In this document: piece after piece, positions 36,797 through 46,058 of the stretch
Layout of the letters: every line of letters begins with the position of its first letter
Position numbering within the stretch: position 1 is the first letter of the stretch
Assembly: GCA_902525625.1 (NCBI GenBank)
Contig: CABZHM010000005.1
Location: 1 to 64,000, forward strand
DNA: 64,000 nucleotides
From: an uncultured Pelagibacteraceae bacterium
GTDB taxonomy: Bacteria > Pseudomonadota > Alphaproteobacteria > Pelagibacterales > Pelagibacteraceae
Direction of reading: 5' to 3'
Notes under the pieces: generated by a model
Databases searched by the model: none
What the model saw: only the letters and a program-made list of their open reading frames with translations
Told to the model about the DNA's origin: nothing
Made by a program: the position numbers and the translations under genes

Positions 36797-39013
36797 TTAA
36801 AAAGTTCCAGAAATTTCTATATTCGCACCATAATCAGGAATTTTACTAAACAAACTATAATTAGAGTTTAGTTTTAAATTAAAATTACCTAATTGTTTTA
36901 GATAGCTGACTTTCGTATTATTATTATTTATTGGATCATAAATTACATCAAAATTTGCATTATGGTTTTTCATGCTACCAAACTTAATCAACAAACTTTC
37001 TTTATGGCCACTTTTGTCTAGACTTTGAAATCTTTCGTAATTAATTGCAATTGTACGACCATCTGAATTCATATATTCAAAACCTATATTCCCTTTTACA
37101 TTGTGTAATGAATGTGTACTTATAGTTTTCTTAAGAGTAGTATTATCAACATGATTTTTTACATGATGATCAATGTTTGGTGTTAAATCATAAATATATT
37201 CAATAAATCCATTTCGGCTTATGGTGTCATCATTTAAATATAAAATATTGTCAAATTTCAAGCCTGCAGAAATATTTCCTGTTTTAAATGTAAGACTCTC
37301 GTGACTTTCAACGCTATTAGAAACAACACCAAAATCGGTATAATCTGAAAATTGAGTGATGCCCATTTCAAGCCTACCAAACGGAATTAATTCATATTTG
37401 GTATACTCATTTTCATTTTCATAGCTCATTGATGTATAAATTTGTTTGCCATTTCTATTGCCGGTAACTTGATCTTTGCCTAACTGGTCTATCATTAAAT
37501 AACTAGCACCAAATAATAAATTAAGATTAGACCGATTTTTTAGAGGTACACTACTGTATATATTCAGAGAAAATGTTTGCGCATCTAATTCATCACTTGA
37601 CCCATCATCTATATCAACCTCGTCATTACCGTATCGAAATGCATAACCAAAAATCTTTTTATCTACAAATTTATCTGCACCAAACATGATGCCTCTTGTT
37701 TTAACTTCCTTAGCTTTAGAGGATGCTGTATCACCTACCCTTCCAAATGAAATATCTCCATGAGACCAGTAAGACCAATTCTTTTTATTTATTTTAGAAT
37801 TTTCTTTTTTTAATGATGCTTGAGTATATTCAATATCGTTTAATGAATTTTCTAAATTCATTTTTAGCGCTGCTAAAATTGGGTTATGAATATTTAACTT
37901 AATATTATGATAAGCTAAATTAGCTCTTTCATCATTTCTTCTTAACCATTCAAATCTTTTGAAAATTGTTGAGGAATTTTGATGAATTACATTTTTAGCA
38001 ATTTCTACTTGAGCCCCTATTGCTGTAACAGCATCTGTTTCACAAATTACAATTCCATAAGGACAAACTAAATCATATTCATATACTCTATCGAGATCAC
38101 CTGATCCACCAATTTCGTACGTTGTCTGATAGAGTTTCATTCCGTCACTAGAAAAGCCTAATCCAAGTGGAGTTCCTGTTCCACCTGATGCATTAAAGAA
38201 ATTGTTTATACTCCCAACAAAAGTTGCTGTGCTTGTATGAAAAGGTGTCGATAATTTATAAACAGCAATCTTTACAAGTGAACTAGCACCGGTAAAAGAG
38301 TCAATTACGTACATTCTTGTTCCATCATCGTCAAATTCTACATCTTGTTCGAATGATACAAGTGTTGAGGTAGTATCCACTTCATTTACAGAGGTTGCTG
38401 TGGATGGAACGAAAGCAGTGCCTAAGTCATATTCTACAACTCCCCCGTCACCACTAGCATCATTACCACCATCAAGAAGATACATCTTGGTTCCATCATT
38501 ATTAAATTCAATATCACGTGATGCAACAGTTCCATCGCCTCCTCCAATTCCTGCAACATAATTAATTCCATCATCTGCTTCTTGTGAAGAATCTGAGATA
38601 TCATATGGAGTAGTCAGGGTATGAATATTTAATGGACCATTTGAACTTATAGCAATAACTTTTGTTCCATCGCTATTAAATGCATGACCTTGAATAAAAC
38701 TACCTAAATCGTCTGATCCAGCATTTAAATCTAATCGAACCTCAGAAGAAGTATCCATTGTACTAATGTCGAAAGGTGTAGTTAAAGTAAATTGACGCAA
38801 AAAAGCAAAACCCGTTTTATTCGAAAAATTAGTGAAATGAATTTTTGTTCCGTCTGGACTAAAAGTAACATCTGCTGGACCACCAATAGCATCACCAGTA
38901 ATATCAGTTACAGCAGCTGATTGCTTGAAAACTGGCATAACCACTGCAAATGAATTAGAGGTTAAAACAAAAAAAGAAATAATAAAAATTTTTAAAAATA
39001 ACCTACTTATCAT
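36797..39013 (-). CDS. Autotransporter-like protein with beta-propeller-like passenger
   Basis: A 738-residue surface protein. It has a Sec signal peptide (LFLKIFIISFFVLTSNSFA), then a passenger of about 310 residues with five or so repeats of the type 'FSPDGTKIHF', 'FNSDGTKVIAI', 'FNNDGTKMYLL', 'FDDDGTRMYVI', 'FSSDGMKLYQ', as in beta-propeller blades. A helical linker follows (KNVIHQNSSTIFKRFEWLRR), then a C-terminal barrel resembling autotransporter domains (SHGDISFGRVGDTASSK, GIMFGADKFVDKKIFGYAF) ending in Phe. Ligand and function are unknown. It is the last gene of the minus-strand block that begins with the pilins. Confidence 0.75.
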   Translation of the reverse strand: MISRLFLKIFIISFFVLTSNSFAVVMPVFKQSAAVTDITGDAIGGPADVTFSPDGTKIHFTNFSNKTGFAFLRQFTLTTPFDISTMDTSSEVRLDLNAGSDDLGSFIQGHAFNSDGTKVIAISSNGPLNIHTLTTPYDISDSSQEADDGINYVAGIGGGDGTVASRDIEFNNDGTKMYLLDGGNDASGDGGVVEYDLGTAFVPSTATSVNEVDTTSTLVSFEQDVEFDDDGTRMYVIDSFTGASSLVKIAVYKLSTPFHTSTATFVGSINNFFNASGGTGTPLGLGFSSDGMKLYQTTYEIGGSGDLDRVYEYDLVCPYGIVICETDAVTAIGAQVEIAKNVIHQNSSTIFKRFEWLRRNDERANLAYHNIKLNIHNPILAALKMNLENSLNDIEYTQASLKKENSKINKKNWSYWSHGDISFGRVGDTASSKAKEVKTRGIMFGADKFVDKKIFGYAFRYGNDEVDIDDGSSDELDAQTFSLNIYSSVPLKNRSNLNLLFGASYLMIDQLGKDQVTGNRNGKQIYTSMSYENENEYTKYELIPFGRLEMGITQFSDYTDFGVVSNSVESHESLTFKTGNISAGLKFDNILYLNDDTISRNGFIEYIYDLTPNIDHHVKNHVDNTTLKKTISTHSLHNVKGNIGFEYMNSDGRTIAINYERFQSLDKSGHKESLLIKFGSMKNHNANFDVIYDPINNNNTKVSYLKQLGNFNLKLNSNYSLFSKIPDYGANIEISGTF

Positions 39014-39019
39014 GTTGAT

Positions 39020-41071
39020 TTATTTTTTTTTTATTAATTCAGTATTATTGATGTTTATTGCCATACAAGTAATATCGTCTCTTAATTTTTCGGCACCCCA
39101 ATTTAATTCCTTTTCAATTGACTCCACAATATTTTTTGGTGTCACTTCTGACATGCCATCTATGATTTTTTGTACTCCTTCAGCGCCTAATTCCTCACCA
39201 TTTTTCAAATACCCTTCGGTTACGCCATCAGTATAAACTACAAATGTCTTATCCTTAAGGTTCATAGTATTGGATTTAACCATAGACTCTGTAAAATATT
39301 TAATAATCCCAATGGGTGGCATTTCTGACTTAATATACTCATAATTTTTATTTTGATCAAAGGTCAAAATACTTTCATGACCAGCATTAATAAATACGAG
39401 TTCTCCAGTTTTAATGTTTAATTTTCCAAAAACAGCAGTTACAAACATCCCTTTAAATTTAGCCTCAACAAGCTCATTGTTCACTCCAAAGACAACTTTT
39501 TCTAAAGGGAACTTTAAATTAGTAAGCGTTCTAAATATGGACGATGCTTTGGCCATATACATACCAGCCTTTACTCCTTTTCCTGATACATCAGCTAATG
39601 TGAAAAAATATTCTTCAGGGGTAGATCTTACCACATCAAAATAGTCTCCAGATACATCTCTTGCTGGAACGTTTCTGGCAAAAATAAAATTTTCAAATTT
39701 TGATATATCTGGGAATAAGCTTTTTTGAACCCCTGCAGCAAGCTCTCGTTCTTTTAATAATTTTGCTTCTTTTTGTAAATTATCTAAAGCTATTTTGTTT
39801 TCCTCGATAAATCTAAAGTAAAGACCAGTTAAAAAAGTAGCAGTTACGATAAATATGGGATAACTCATATCAACTAATTCAGATCTAAATTTATAAATAG
39901 AAAATCCAATAATTATGATTGCCAAAATATTTCCAAAAAAAATCGATAAACTTAGTTTTGGTTTTACTTTTTGAGATAAAATAAATGTAATTACAGCAAC
40001 AAAAATAGAAAATAATAACTCAAATATATATGTGTTTGGGTTTCTTACCAAATACGATTTATCCAAAATATTTTCAATAACATTAGCATGAACTTCAACT
40101 CCTGGTATAGTTACTCCAAGAGGAGTTTTAACTAAATCGAACAACCCTTGCGCTGAAGCACCGATTAAAACGTATTTATCTTTAAAAAAATCTGTTTGAA
40201 ATTTACCGTCATAAACATCTCCAGCTGAGATATATTGATTTTTATCTGACTTTTTATATTTAATCCAAATGATCCCATTAGGATCCGAGTCTATCTTATG
40301 AGGTCTTGCGCTAATTCTTTTAATTCCAACTTCATTTAATTCAACATAAATATTTTTTTGTTCAGAACCAACTCTGACCATTTCTAAACCCATAGTTGGA
40401 TACATTTTTTTATTAAATTGAACAATTAAAGGTAGAGATCTAATGATACCATCTAATTGATCTAAAAAAGAAATAGATCCTAAACCTTTGACATTTTTTT
40501 CCAATACTTCAAGTGAACCTATTGAATAAGGATAAGAATATGTAAATTGCTTTGGTTCCCCACCTTTAGATAAAAATCTGGCTTTTGCTTTTCGATCATA
40601 ATTTGAATGGGATGGAACATTACTTCCCAGAACTGCTATTATTGATTTAGATTCTTTAAGTTTCTCTGCAAATATATCATCGGGACTTTTTAAATTTTGA
40701 AGTTCTGCCATGTCAGATGGAATTAAACCATATGATTGAATTATAGCATCAGGCGATTGTTTATCTTTTTCAGTGAAAAAAATATCAAAACCTATTGCCT
40801 TAGGGTTTGATTGATTTAACTTATCTAGGATTTCTGCAAAGACAATTCTATTCCATGGAAACTGGCCGAACTTACCTAAACTTTTTTCATCAATATCTAT
40901 TATTACTACTTCTGAATTTTTTTTTTCTGCAAATACTTTTTGATATAAGTCAAAACTCAAGAATGAAATAGATTTAATAAAACTTGGATTAATTATTTTT
41001 AAGAAAATTAAAAAAACAAGTAATAATGAAAAAATTACATAGTTTAGATGTTTGTGTAAAATTTGCTTCAC
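39020..41071 (-). CDS. CHASE2-sensor SpoIIE/RsbU-type Ser/Thr phosphatase
   Basis: Membrane receptor of 683 residues. An N-terminal membrane segment (about 11-30) leads into a periplasmic CHASE2 domain (VVIIDIDEKSLGKFGQFPWNR, KAIGFDIFFTE, GLGSISFLDQLDGIIRSLPL, YVLIGASAQGLFD), then three membrane segments (about 350-415). A coiled-coil linker (LLKERELAAGVQKSLFP) and a PP2C-like SpoIIE domain follow, with metal-site motifs SGDYFD, LADVSGKG, YTDGVTEG and DDITC. Such phosphatases dephosphorylate STAS antagonists. The probable substrate is the STAS protein at 47577-47876. The signal sensed is unknown. Confidence 0.9.
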   Translation of the reverse strand: MKQILHKHLNYVIFSLLLVFLIFLKIINPSFIKSISFLSFDLYQKVFAEKKNSEVVIIDIDEKSLGKFGQFPWNRIVFAEILDKLNQSNPKAIGFDIFFTEKDKQSPDAIIQSYGLIPSDMAELQNLKSPDDIFAEKLKESKSIIAVLGSNVPSHSNYDRKAKARFLSKGGEPKQFTYSYPYSIGSLEVLEKNVKGLGSISFLDQLDGIIRSLPLIVQFNKKMYPTMGLEMVRVGSEQKNIYVELNEVGIKRISARPHKIDSDPNGIIWIKYKKSDKNQYISAGDVYDGKFQTDFFKDKYVLIGASAQGLFDLVKTPLGVTIPGVEVHANVIENILDKSYLVRNPNTYIFELLFSIFVAVITFILSQKVKPKLSLSIFFGNILAIIIIGFSIYKFRSELVDMSYPIFIVTATFLTGLYFRFIEENKIALDNLQKEAKLLKERELAAGVQKSLFPDISKFENFIFARNVPARDVSGDYFDVVRSTPEEYFFTLADVSGKGVKAGMYMAKASSIFRTLTNLKFPLEKVVFGVNNELVEAKFKGMFVTAVFGKLNIKTGELVFINAGHESILTFDQNKNYEYIKSEMPPIGIIKYFTESMVKSNTMNLKDKTFVVYTDGVTEGYLKNGEELGAEGVQKIIDGMSEVTPKNIVESIEKELNWGAEKLRDDITCMAININNTELIKKK

Positions 41072-41130
41072 ATTAAAAACTAATATGTAATTTAACTAAA
41101 GTAAATAAATCTTATTGAATGAAGATCTGA

Positions 41131-42414
41131 TTATTTCTTTTTTCTTCTTTTCTTTTTAGCTTTTTTCTTTTTAGCAGCTTTTCTTTTCTTAACGACTCTT
41201 TTTTTCTTGGCTACTTTCTTTTTAACTTTTTTCTTAGGTTTTTTCTTAACTACTTTTTTCTTCTTTTTAGGTTTTTTCTTGACTGCTTTTTTCTTTTTAG
41301 CTGGTTTTTTCTTGACCGCTTTTTTCTTTTTAGTAGCTTTTTTCTTAGTAGCTTTTTTCTTAGTAGCTTTTTTCTTAGTAGCTTTTTTCTTAGCCGGTTT
41401 TTTCTTAGTAACTTTTTTCTTTTCAGTTTTTGTTACTTTTTTCTTAACAGCTTTTTTCTTTTTGCCTTTTTTGTTTTTTGCTTTAGCTTTTTTCTTTTTG
41501 CCTTTTTTCTTGCCCTCGTCTAATTTAGCTTTTTTCTTTTGCTTTTTAGCTTTAGCTTTAGCTTTCTGAGCTTTTTTCTTTTCAGCTCTTTCGGCTTTGA
41601 TTGCTACTTTTTTCTCTTTATCTTTTTTAATGTTCTGTTTGATAATTGTTTTAATTTCCTCTTTTTCAAAACCTAGGGATTTTAATTCTTTTTTTAAACT
41701 TTTTCGTAATTGTTTTCTCTCAGCTTTAGTCTCATTAGGTGAAAGTTTCGCAACTCTTAACGCTTTCATCTTTTTATTAAATTTCTTTAATTGGTTCTTT
41801 GTAATTTTCTTTGCTTGTCCAGGAGCTTTTCCTTTAGACATTGAAGCCATACTATAAGGATTATCTAATAAGGTTTGACCAAGATTATTTCCAACTAATA
41901 CTGCACCTGGTCTCATACCTAGCGTATTATTTTTTCCAGGACCGATTAATAGAGTATCTGTTTTTCCTTTTGAAACTATAGTTTGAAATTCTGTTCCTCT
42001 TGAACCCAAAGTTCCCTCAGGTACCTCAACTGTAAGACTGTCTGGATTTTTTTTGCTGATTAATCCTGAGATGACTTTTAAACTTCCTTGTTTGACACTT
42101 GCAACTATTTTTCCATCATTTGTTTCTGGATCAAAAATAAACGTATCCATTACTACTTCAGAATCTTCTCCAACAGTAAAAGTAGATTGATCTAACAACA
42201 AAATTTGTGTGCCTGAGCCAGCTCCTGCATAAATAGTTTCGTTTAGATAAATTTTATCTCCAGCTTTTAATTCTCTAGTTTCAGTCTTCACTGTTCCTGA
42301 AATAGCTCCAACTATTCCAACAAGTTGCTTTTCAATACTTAGCTTCTCCGCAGCATTTGCTGATGTAGAGGTAATTAAGAATAAACCAAAAATTGCACTA
42401 ATAATTTTTTTCAT
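41131..42414 (-). CDS. Secreted FecR-domain protein with histone-H1-like polylysine tail
   Basis: The start is placed at the ATG at 42414, which begins a clear signal peptide (MKKIISAIFGLFLITSTSANA); the frame opens six codons earlier. Residues of about 25-160 form a FecR-like domain (VGIVGAISGTVKTETRELKAGDKIYLNETIYAG, STFTVGEDSEVVMDTFIFD, VEVPEGTLGSRGTEF). The last 220 or so residues are almost entirely Lys, Ala, Val and Thr, with repeats such as KKKAT and KKKAVKKKP, like histone H1 or AlgP tails. A Sec-exported protein with such a basic tail is odd; it might bind DNA, LPS or acidic polymers outside the inner membrane. It lies between CHASE2-phosphatase and TPR-barrel genes. Confidence 0.85.
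   Translation of the reverse strand: MKKIISAIFGLFLITSTSANAAEKLSIEKQLVGIVGAISGTVKTETRELKAGDKIYLNETIYAGAGSGTQILLLDQSTFTVGEDSEVVMDTFIFDPETNDGKIVASVKQGSLKVISGLISKKNPDSLTVEVPEGTLGSRGTEFQTIVSKGKTDTLLIGPGKNNTLGMRPGAVLVGNNLGQTLLDNPYSMASMSKGKAPGQAKKITKNQLKKFNKKMKALRVAKLSPNETKAERKQLRKSLKKELKSLGFEKEEIKTIIKQNIKKDKEKKVAIKAERAEKKKAQKAKAKAKKQKKKAKLDEGKKKGKKKKAKAKNKKGKKKKAVKKKVTKTEKKKVTKKKPAKKKATKKKATKKKATKKKATKKKKAVKKKPAKKKKAVKKKPKKKKKVVKKKPKKKVKKKVAKKKRVVKKRKAAKKKKAKKKRRKKK
41330..41395. repeat. Tandem 15-bp repeats coding KKKAT units
   Basis: About four consecutive near-identical 15-bp units (plus-strand pattern AGCTTTTTTCTTAGT) code for ATKKK repeats in the FecR-protein tail. Looser versions of the unit extend on both sides. 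In-frame units like these can change copy number by slippage without breaking the gene. Confidence 0.85.
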
Positions 42415-42455
42415 TAGAGCTGAAAATAGCAAATTTACTGGAAAAACAAAATATC

Positions 42456-42476
42456 TTTTTTGTTCAAAATGGGTGT
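42456..42476 (-). promoter_or_regulatory. Candidate operator/promoter element upstream of the FecR gene
   Basis: Read on the minus strand, CCCATTTTGAACAAAAAA lies about 40-60 bp upstream of the FecR-protein start. It matches the corresponding strand of the palindrome at 47508-47532 in 18 of 21 positions, counting flanking bases. Weaker relatives occur upstream of other genes in this block. Confidence 0.45.
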
Positions 42477-42533
42477 TAAAAAGCCTGGAAATACCAATTT
42501 TATGATTAAATTTATCTCCTAATTTAAAACAAT

Positions 42534-43835
42534 TTAATTCAATCTGAATGATTTAGAAAAACTTAAAGAAAAAGAATCTGTAATGTAATCATAATTGATA
42601 ATATTAGCATCAGAAATTAACTTTTCGTAGGATAAATTTATAAATAAACTTCTATTTGGATCAATTGTTGGAAATATATCACCAATTGCTTTAGTTAACA
42701 TTATATCAAACGTGTTAGTAAAATCTGATCTGATAGTATTATTAACTGATGTGTCCTCTTTCTTGTAATCATTAAAACTAAAACTATTAGTGACAGCTAT
42801 GTAGGCCCATGGAAATGCAAAATTTAAACCTAGTCCAATATCATAATTTTCATAATCATTTCCTGAATCAACTCTCGCATCACTATCGCTATAACCTAGA
42901 CTGATATTTGTTGTTATTAATTCATTTAAAATAAAATCATGACCTAAAGTAATGCCGTGACCACTTGAGTTTGTTTCATTAGCAGTTGTATCCATAATGT
43001 TATTATTGCCTTTTGAATTTGAGTATGACCATCCATAACTAAAAGAATTCCTTTCACCGACTGAAAAGAAACCGCCAAGGCCGTACATCTTGGAGAAACT
43101 ATCAGAATCGTGTTGGTAGTCTGATTTACTTAAAATTAAATATGGACTTATACTTTGTCCGGCAAAAACAGTATCTAAACCTAAAGTTAAACCATAACTT
43201 TGATAGTCATCATCAGTTTCAAAATATTGTTCAGACGAAGTATGCGATAAATTTATTAATAAAGAAGATTCTTCACCAACTGGTCTTGAAGCTGACAAAC
43301 CCATACTACCACTTAAAGTTCTATCAAATTTTGGTGAGTTAAATACTTCACGAGCTCCTGAAGAGTCTTTAAATCCTGAACTTGAAACACTGTTGACGTT
43401 ATCTGAAAATACTGCTCCAGTAGAAAAATCTGCTGCAAACGTCCAAAGTCCAGGTTCTCTATCTTTAAGCTCCTCTTCAATTTCTTGTAAGGTTTCTAAA
43501 TCTTCAGCAGAAAGATCCCTTCTCAACTTCATCTCTTCAATTATAGTGTTTGCTTTTTCAGGTGAGTCAACTTGGACCAGAACAGATAGTAAATATAATT
43601 TTATTTCAGTGTTATCAGGGTAAAGCATATTCAATCTTTCAAGTGTGGAGATTGTTTGCTTAAAATTTCCCATTTTACCTTGTTGTTGGGCATATTTTAA
43701 ATTCAAGTCTAAATCATTTGGTTTTTGTAAAATTTGCATGTATGTGATATTTTTTTCCGAAGAGACAGCAAAGGTTGTCATTAGCAACAAAATTGAGGTG
43801 AAAACAAATATTAGCTTGTTAGTGTTTAAATTCAT
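42534..43835 (-). CDS. TPR plus outer-membrane beta-barrel protein
   Basis: I do not recognise a named family. The ORF opens at a TTG at 43871, but the ATG at 43835 gives a good signal peptide (NLNTNKLIFVFTSILLLMTTFAVSS) and is preferred, giving 433 residues. After it come TPR-like helices (DLNLKYAQQQGKMGNFKQTI, LNMLYPDNTEIKLYLLSVL) to about residue 115, then alternating, aromatic-ended beta strands to the C-terminus (FSLSFSKSFRLN), as in a barrel of the outer membrane. Neighbours are the FecR protein and the Amt-phosphatase. It could export or anchor a surface component, but that is inference. Confidence 0.65.
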   Translation of the reverse strand: MNLNTNKLIFVFTSILLLMTTFAVSSEKNITYMQILQKPNDLDLNLKYAQQQGKMGNFKQTISTLERLNMLYPDNTEIKLYLLSVLVQVDSPEKANTIIEEMKLRRDLSAEDLETLQEIEEELKDREPGLWTFAADFSTGAVFSDNVNSVSSSGFKDSSGAREVFNSPKFDRTLSGSMGLSASRPVGEESSLLINLSHTSSEQYFETDDDYQSYGLTLGLDTVFAGQSISPYLILSKSDYQHDSDSFSKMYGLGGFFSVGERNSFSYGWSYSNSKGNNNIMDTTANETNSSGHGITLGHDFILNELITTNISLGYSDSDARVDSGNDYENYDIGLGLNFAFPWAYIAVTNSFSFNDYKKEDTSVNNTIRSDFTNTFDIMLTKAIGDIFPTIDPNRSLFINLSYEKLISDANIINYDYITDSFSLSFSKSFRLN

Positions 43836-43895
43836 AAAAGTGAAAGATATTAAGTCTATTGTTTTTTTCAATTAATATTTTTTTGGGAATTAATA

Positions 43896-46049
43896 CTATT
43901 TTCCAATACTTATTACTGTTAAGTCATCAGTCAGTTTTTGATTTTTACTCGTATTTATGACCATTCTAGTTATGTCACTTAATTGTTGAGTGGTATCTTT
44001 ACTGTAATTAGCCTCAATTATATCTATCGATCCATCGATACCTATTTCTTGTCCTTTATCATTTAAGCTTTCAGATAGTCCATCAGTGAATGCATAAAAT
44101 CTTGACCCGTTTAGTTTCATTTTATTAATATTATAAATACTTTTGTCTTTCTGTTTGATAACACCCAAGGGAGGCGCTGAACTTTGAAACTGCTCATATT
44201 TACCATGATCATTTCTAACAATTGCAGGCTGGTGACCCGCGTTTACCCATCTAATTTCATCTGTAATTAAATTGTATTCACCAATTATTGAAGTTACAAA
44301 CATTCCACCAGTTTTAGTATTATTTAAATCATTATTCATATGCAAAACCATTTCATCTGGATCTACTTTTGATTGGGACAAAACTTCGAATAAAGTAGAC
44401 GCTTTTGCCATAACCATTCCAGCGTGAATACCCTTGCCAGCAACATCAGCAATTATAAAATAAATATTATCATTGTGAGGATAAAAACTAAAGAAATCAC
44501 CTGAAACTTCTCTGGCTGATAGGTTGATACCGTGAACAGGATAATTTTTTAAATTTCTTTTTGGTAAGAAGTTTTCTTGAACTTTTACTGCTAATTTGAC
44601 CTCTTTAGAAATTCTTTCACGCCACTTATTTCTTTCTTCTTCTGTTGTTTCAAGCTTACTCATTAACTTATTATAATAAAGACCAATTACACCACCAGCA
44701 GTAAACGGATCTTGAGGTCCCCTTACTTTAAGATCTCCAGATTCTGATTGTTTGTTTAAAATTGAAATTAAATCATGCTCAATTGAAACCGCATTATGCT
44801 CTGCAATATTTAATCCTAATTCCTCTTGGACGGTACTTACTCTTAATGGATAAAATTTATTTACAAAATTCAAAATTATAAATGAAGAGATAAAAGTAAA
44901 TGATCCAATAGCCAAAATTCCTATTAATTGAATCTTAATTTGTGAAAATCTATCAAGACCAGTATCTAAGACGTTTAAATCACTAAAAAAGCCAACTGCT
45001 AAGGTTCCCCAAATTCCAGCGGCCAAGTGAACTGGAACAGCACCAACAACATCATCTATTTCAAATCTATTTAAAAGTTCATTAACAAAAATTGCAATGA
45101 TTGCACCAATGATACCTACAAAAATAGATGTAACTGACGTCATTGAATTACATCCTGCGGTAATTGCAACTAAACCAGCTAACGGACCTAAAATAATATA
45201 AAAGGGATCGGGTTTTTTATGTTTAATATATGAAATACCTAATCCAGTTAATAAACCAAAAGCAGCAGCTAAAAATGTATTAATTAGAATTAAAGGCACA
45301 ACTTCATCCATTGCACCGTTGCTTCCGCCATTAAAACCAAACCATCCAAACCACAAAATAAGTGTACCTAAAACTGCGAGTGGAAAACTAGATCCAGTGA
45401 ATTTACCTTTATTAGCATTAGAGTATTTACCAATTCTTGGTCCCAAAATAATTACCGCTGCTAAAGCAATCCATCCACCTACAGAATGTACAATAGTACT
45501 TCCAGCAAAGTCAACAAAACCTAAATCTGAAAGCCACCCTGTTGATCTAACAGAACCAGTTGCAACTAATAACTGATCAACGGTATCATATTTTGAGAGA
45601 TAACTTGAAGACCATGCCCAATGACCAACTATAGGATAAATAATACCTGTAGCAAGAACAGTCATAATCAAATAACCATTAAATTTCATTCTTTCAGCAA
45701 CTGCACCTGAAATAATTGTTGCGGCAGTGGCAACGAACATTGCTTGAAATACAAAATAAGTCATATATTCCGCTTTGGTGGTTTTGAAAAAAAATAAATC
45801 AGTGCCAAAAAAACCGTAATAAGAAGTACCAAACATGATACCAAAACCAAATATCCAGAAAATAACTACAGATACTCCAAAATCTGCAGCGTTTTTAAGG
45901 GCAACATTAATGCTATTTTTGTGCCGTGATAAACCAGTTTCCATACACATAAAACCTGCTTGCATTATGAAAACTAGAATTGCGCAATCTATCACCCATA
46001 AAGTATCAATGTTACTTGTTAGTACATCAATTACGTCTTGGGGCATCAT
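43896..46049 (-). CDS. Ammonium transporter fused to SpoIIE/RsbU-type phosphatase
   Basis: A 717-residue fusion. Residues of about 10-410 are an Amt/MEP channel with 11 or so membrane segments; the twin pore histidines (STIVHSVGGW and VPVHLAAGIWG), the gate phenylalanine region (FQAMFVATAATIISGAVAERM) and FDGAGS-like VDFAGS are present, so transport looks possible. A linker of about 90 residues follows, then a PP2C-like SpoIIE domain with SGDFFSF, IADVAGKGIHAG, VNAGHQPA, FTDGLSES and DDLTV. The layout suggests that ammonium passage or binding controls dephosphorylation of a STAS antagonist. It lies downstream of the pilins and a small lipoprotein. Confidence 0.93.
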   Translation of the reverse strand: MMPQDVIDVLTSNIDTLWVIDCAILVFIMQAGFMCMETGLSRHKNSINVALKNAADFGVSVVIFWIFGFGIMFGTSYYGFFGTDLFFFKTTKAEYMTYFVFQAMFVATAATIISGAVAERMKFNGYLIMTVLATGIIYPIVGHWAWSSSYLSKYDTVDQLLVATGSVRSTGWLSDLGFVDFAGSTIVHSVGGWIALAAVIILGPRIGKYSNANKGKFTGSSFPLAVLGTLILWFGWFGFNGGSNGAMDEVVPLILINTFLAAAFGLLTGLGISYIKHKKPDPFYIILGPLAGLVAITAGCNSMTSVTSIFVGIIGAIIAIFVNELLNRFEIDDVVGAVPVHLAAGIWGTLAVGFFSDLNVLDTGLDRFSQIKIQLIGILAIGSFTFISSFIILNFVNKFYPLRVSTVQEELGLNIAEHNAVSIEHDLISILNKQSESGDLKVRGPQDPFTAGGVIGLYYNKLMSKLETTEEERNKWRERISKEVKLAVKVQENFLPKRNLKNYPVHGINLSAREVSGDFFSFYPHNDNIYFIIADVAGKGIHAGMVMAKASTLFEVLSQSKVDPDEMVLHMNNDLNNTKTGGMFVTSIIGEYNLITDEIRWVNAGHQPAIVRNDHGKYEQFQSSAPPLGVIKQKDKSIYNINKMKLNGSRFYAFTDGLSESLNDKGQEIGIDGSIDIIEANYSKDTTQQLSDITRMVINTSKNQKLTDDLTVISIGK

Positions 46050-46058
46050 TGTTATGTA

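Noticed and set aside
41207-41569. Phe/Leu-rich open frame on the plus strand
   Set aside because: It is the antisense of the AAA/AAG lysine codons of the FecR-protein tail; the minus-strand product has a signal peptide and domain.
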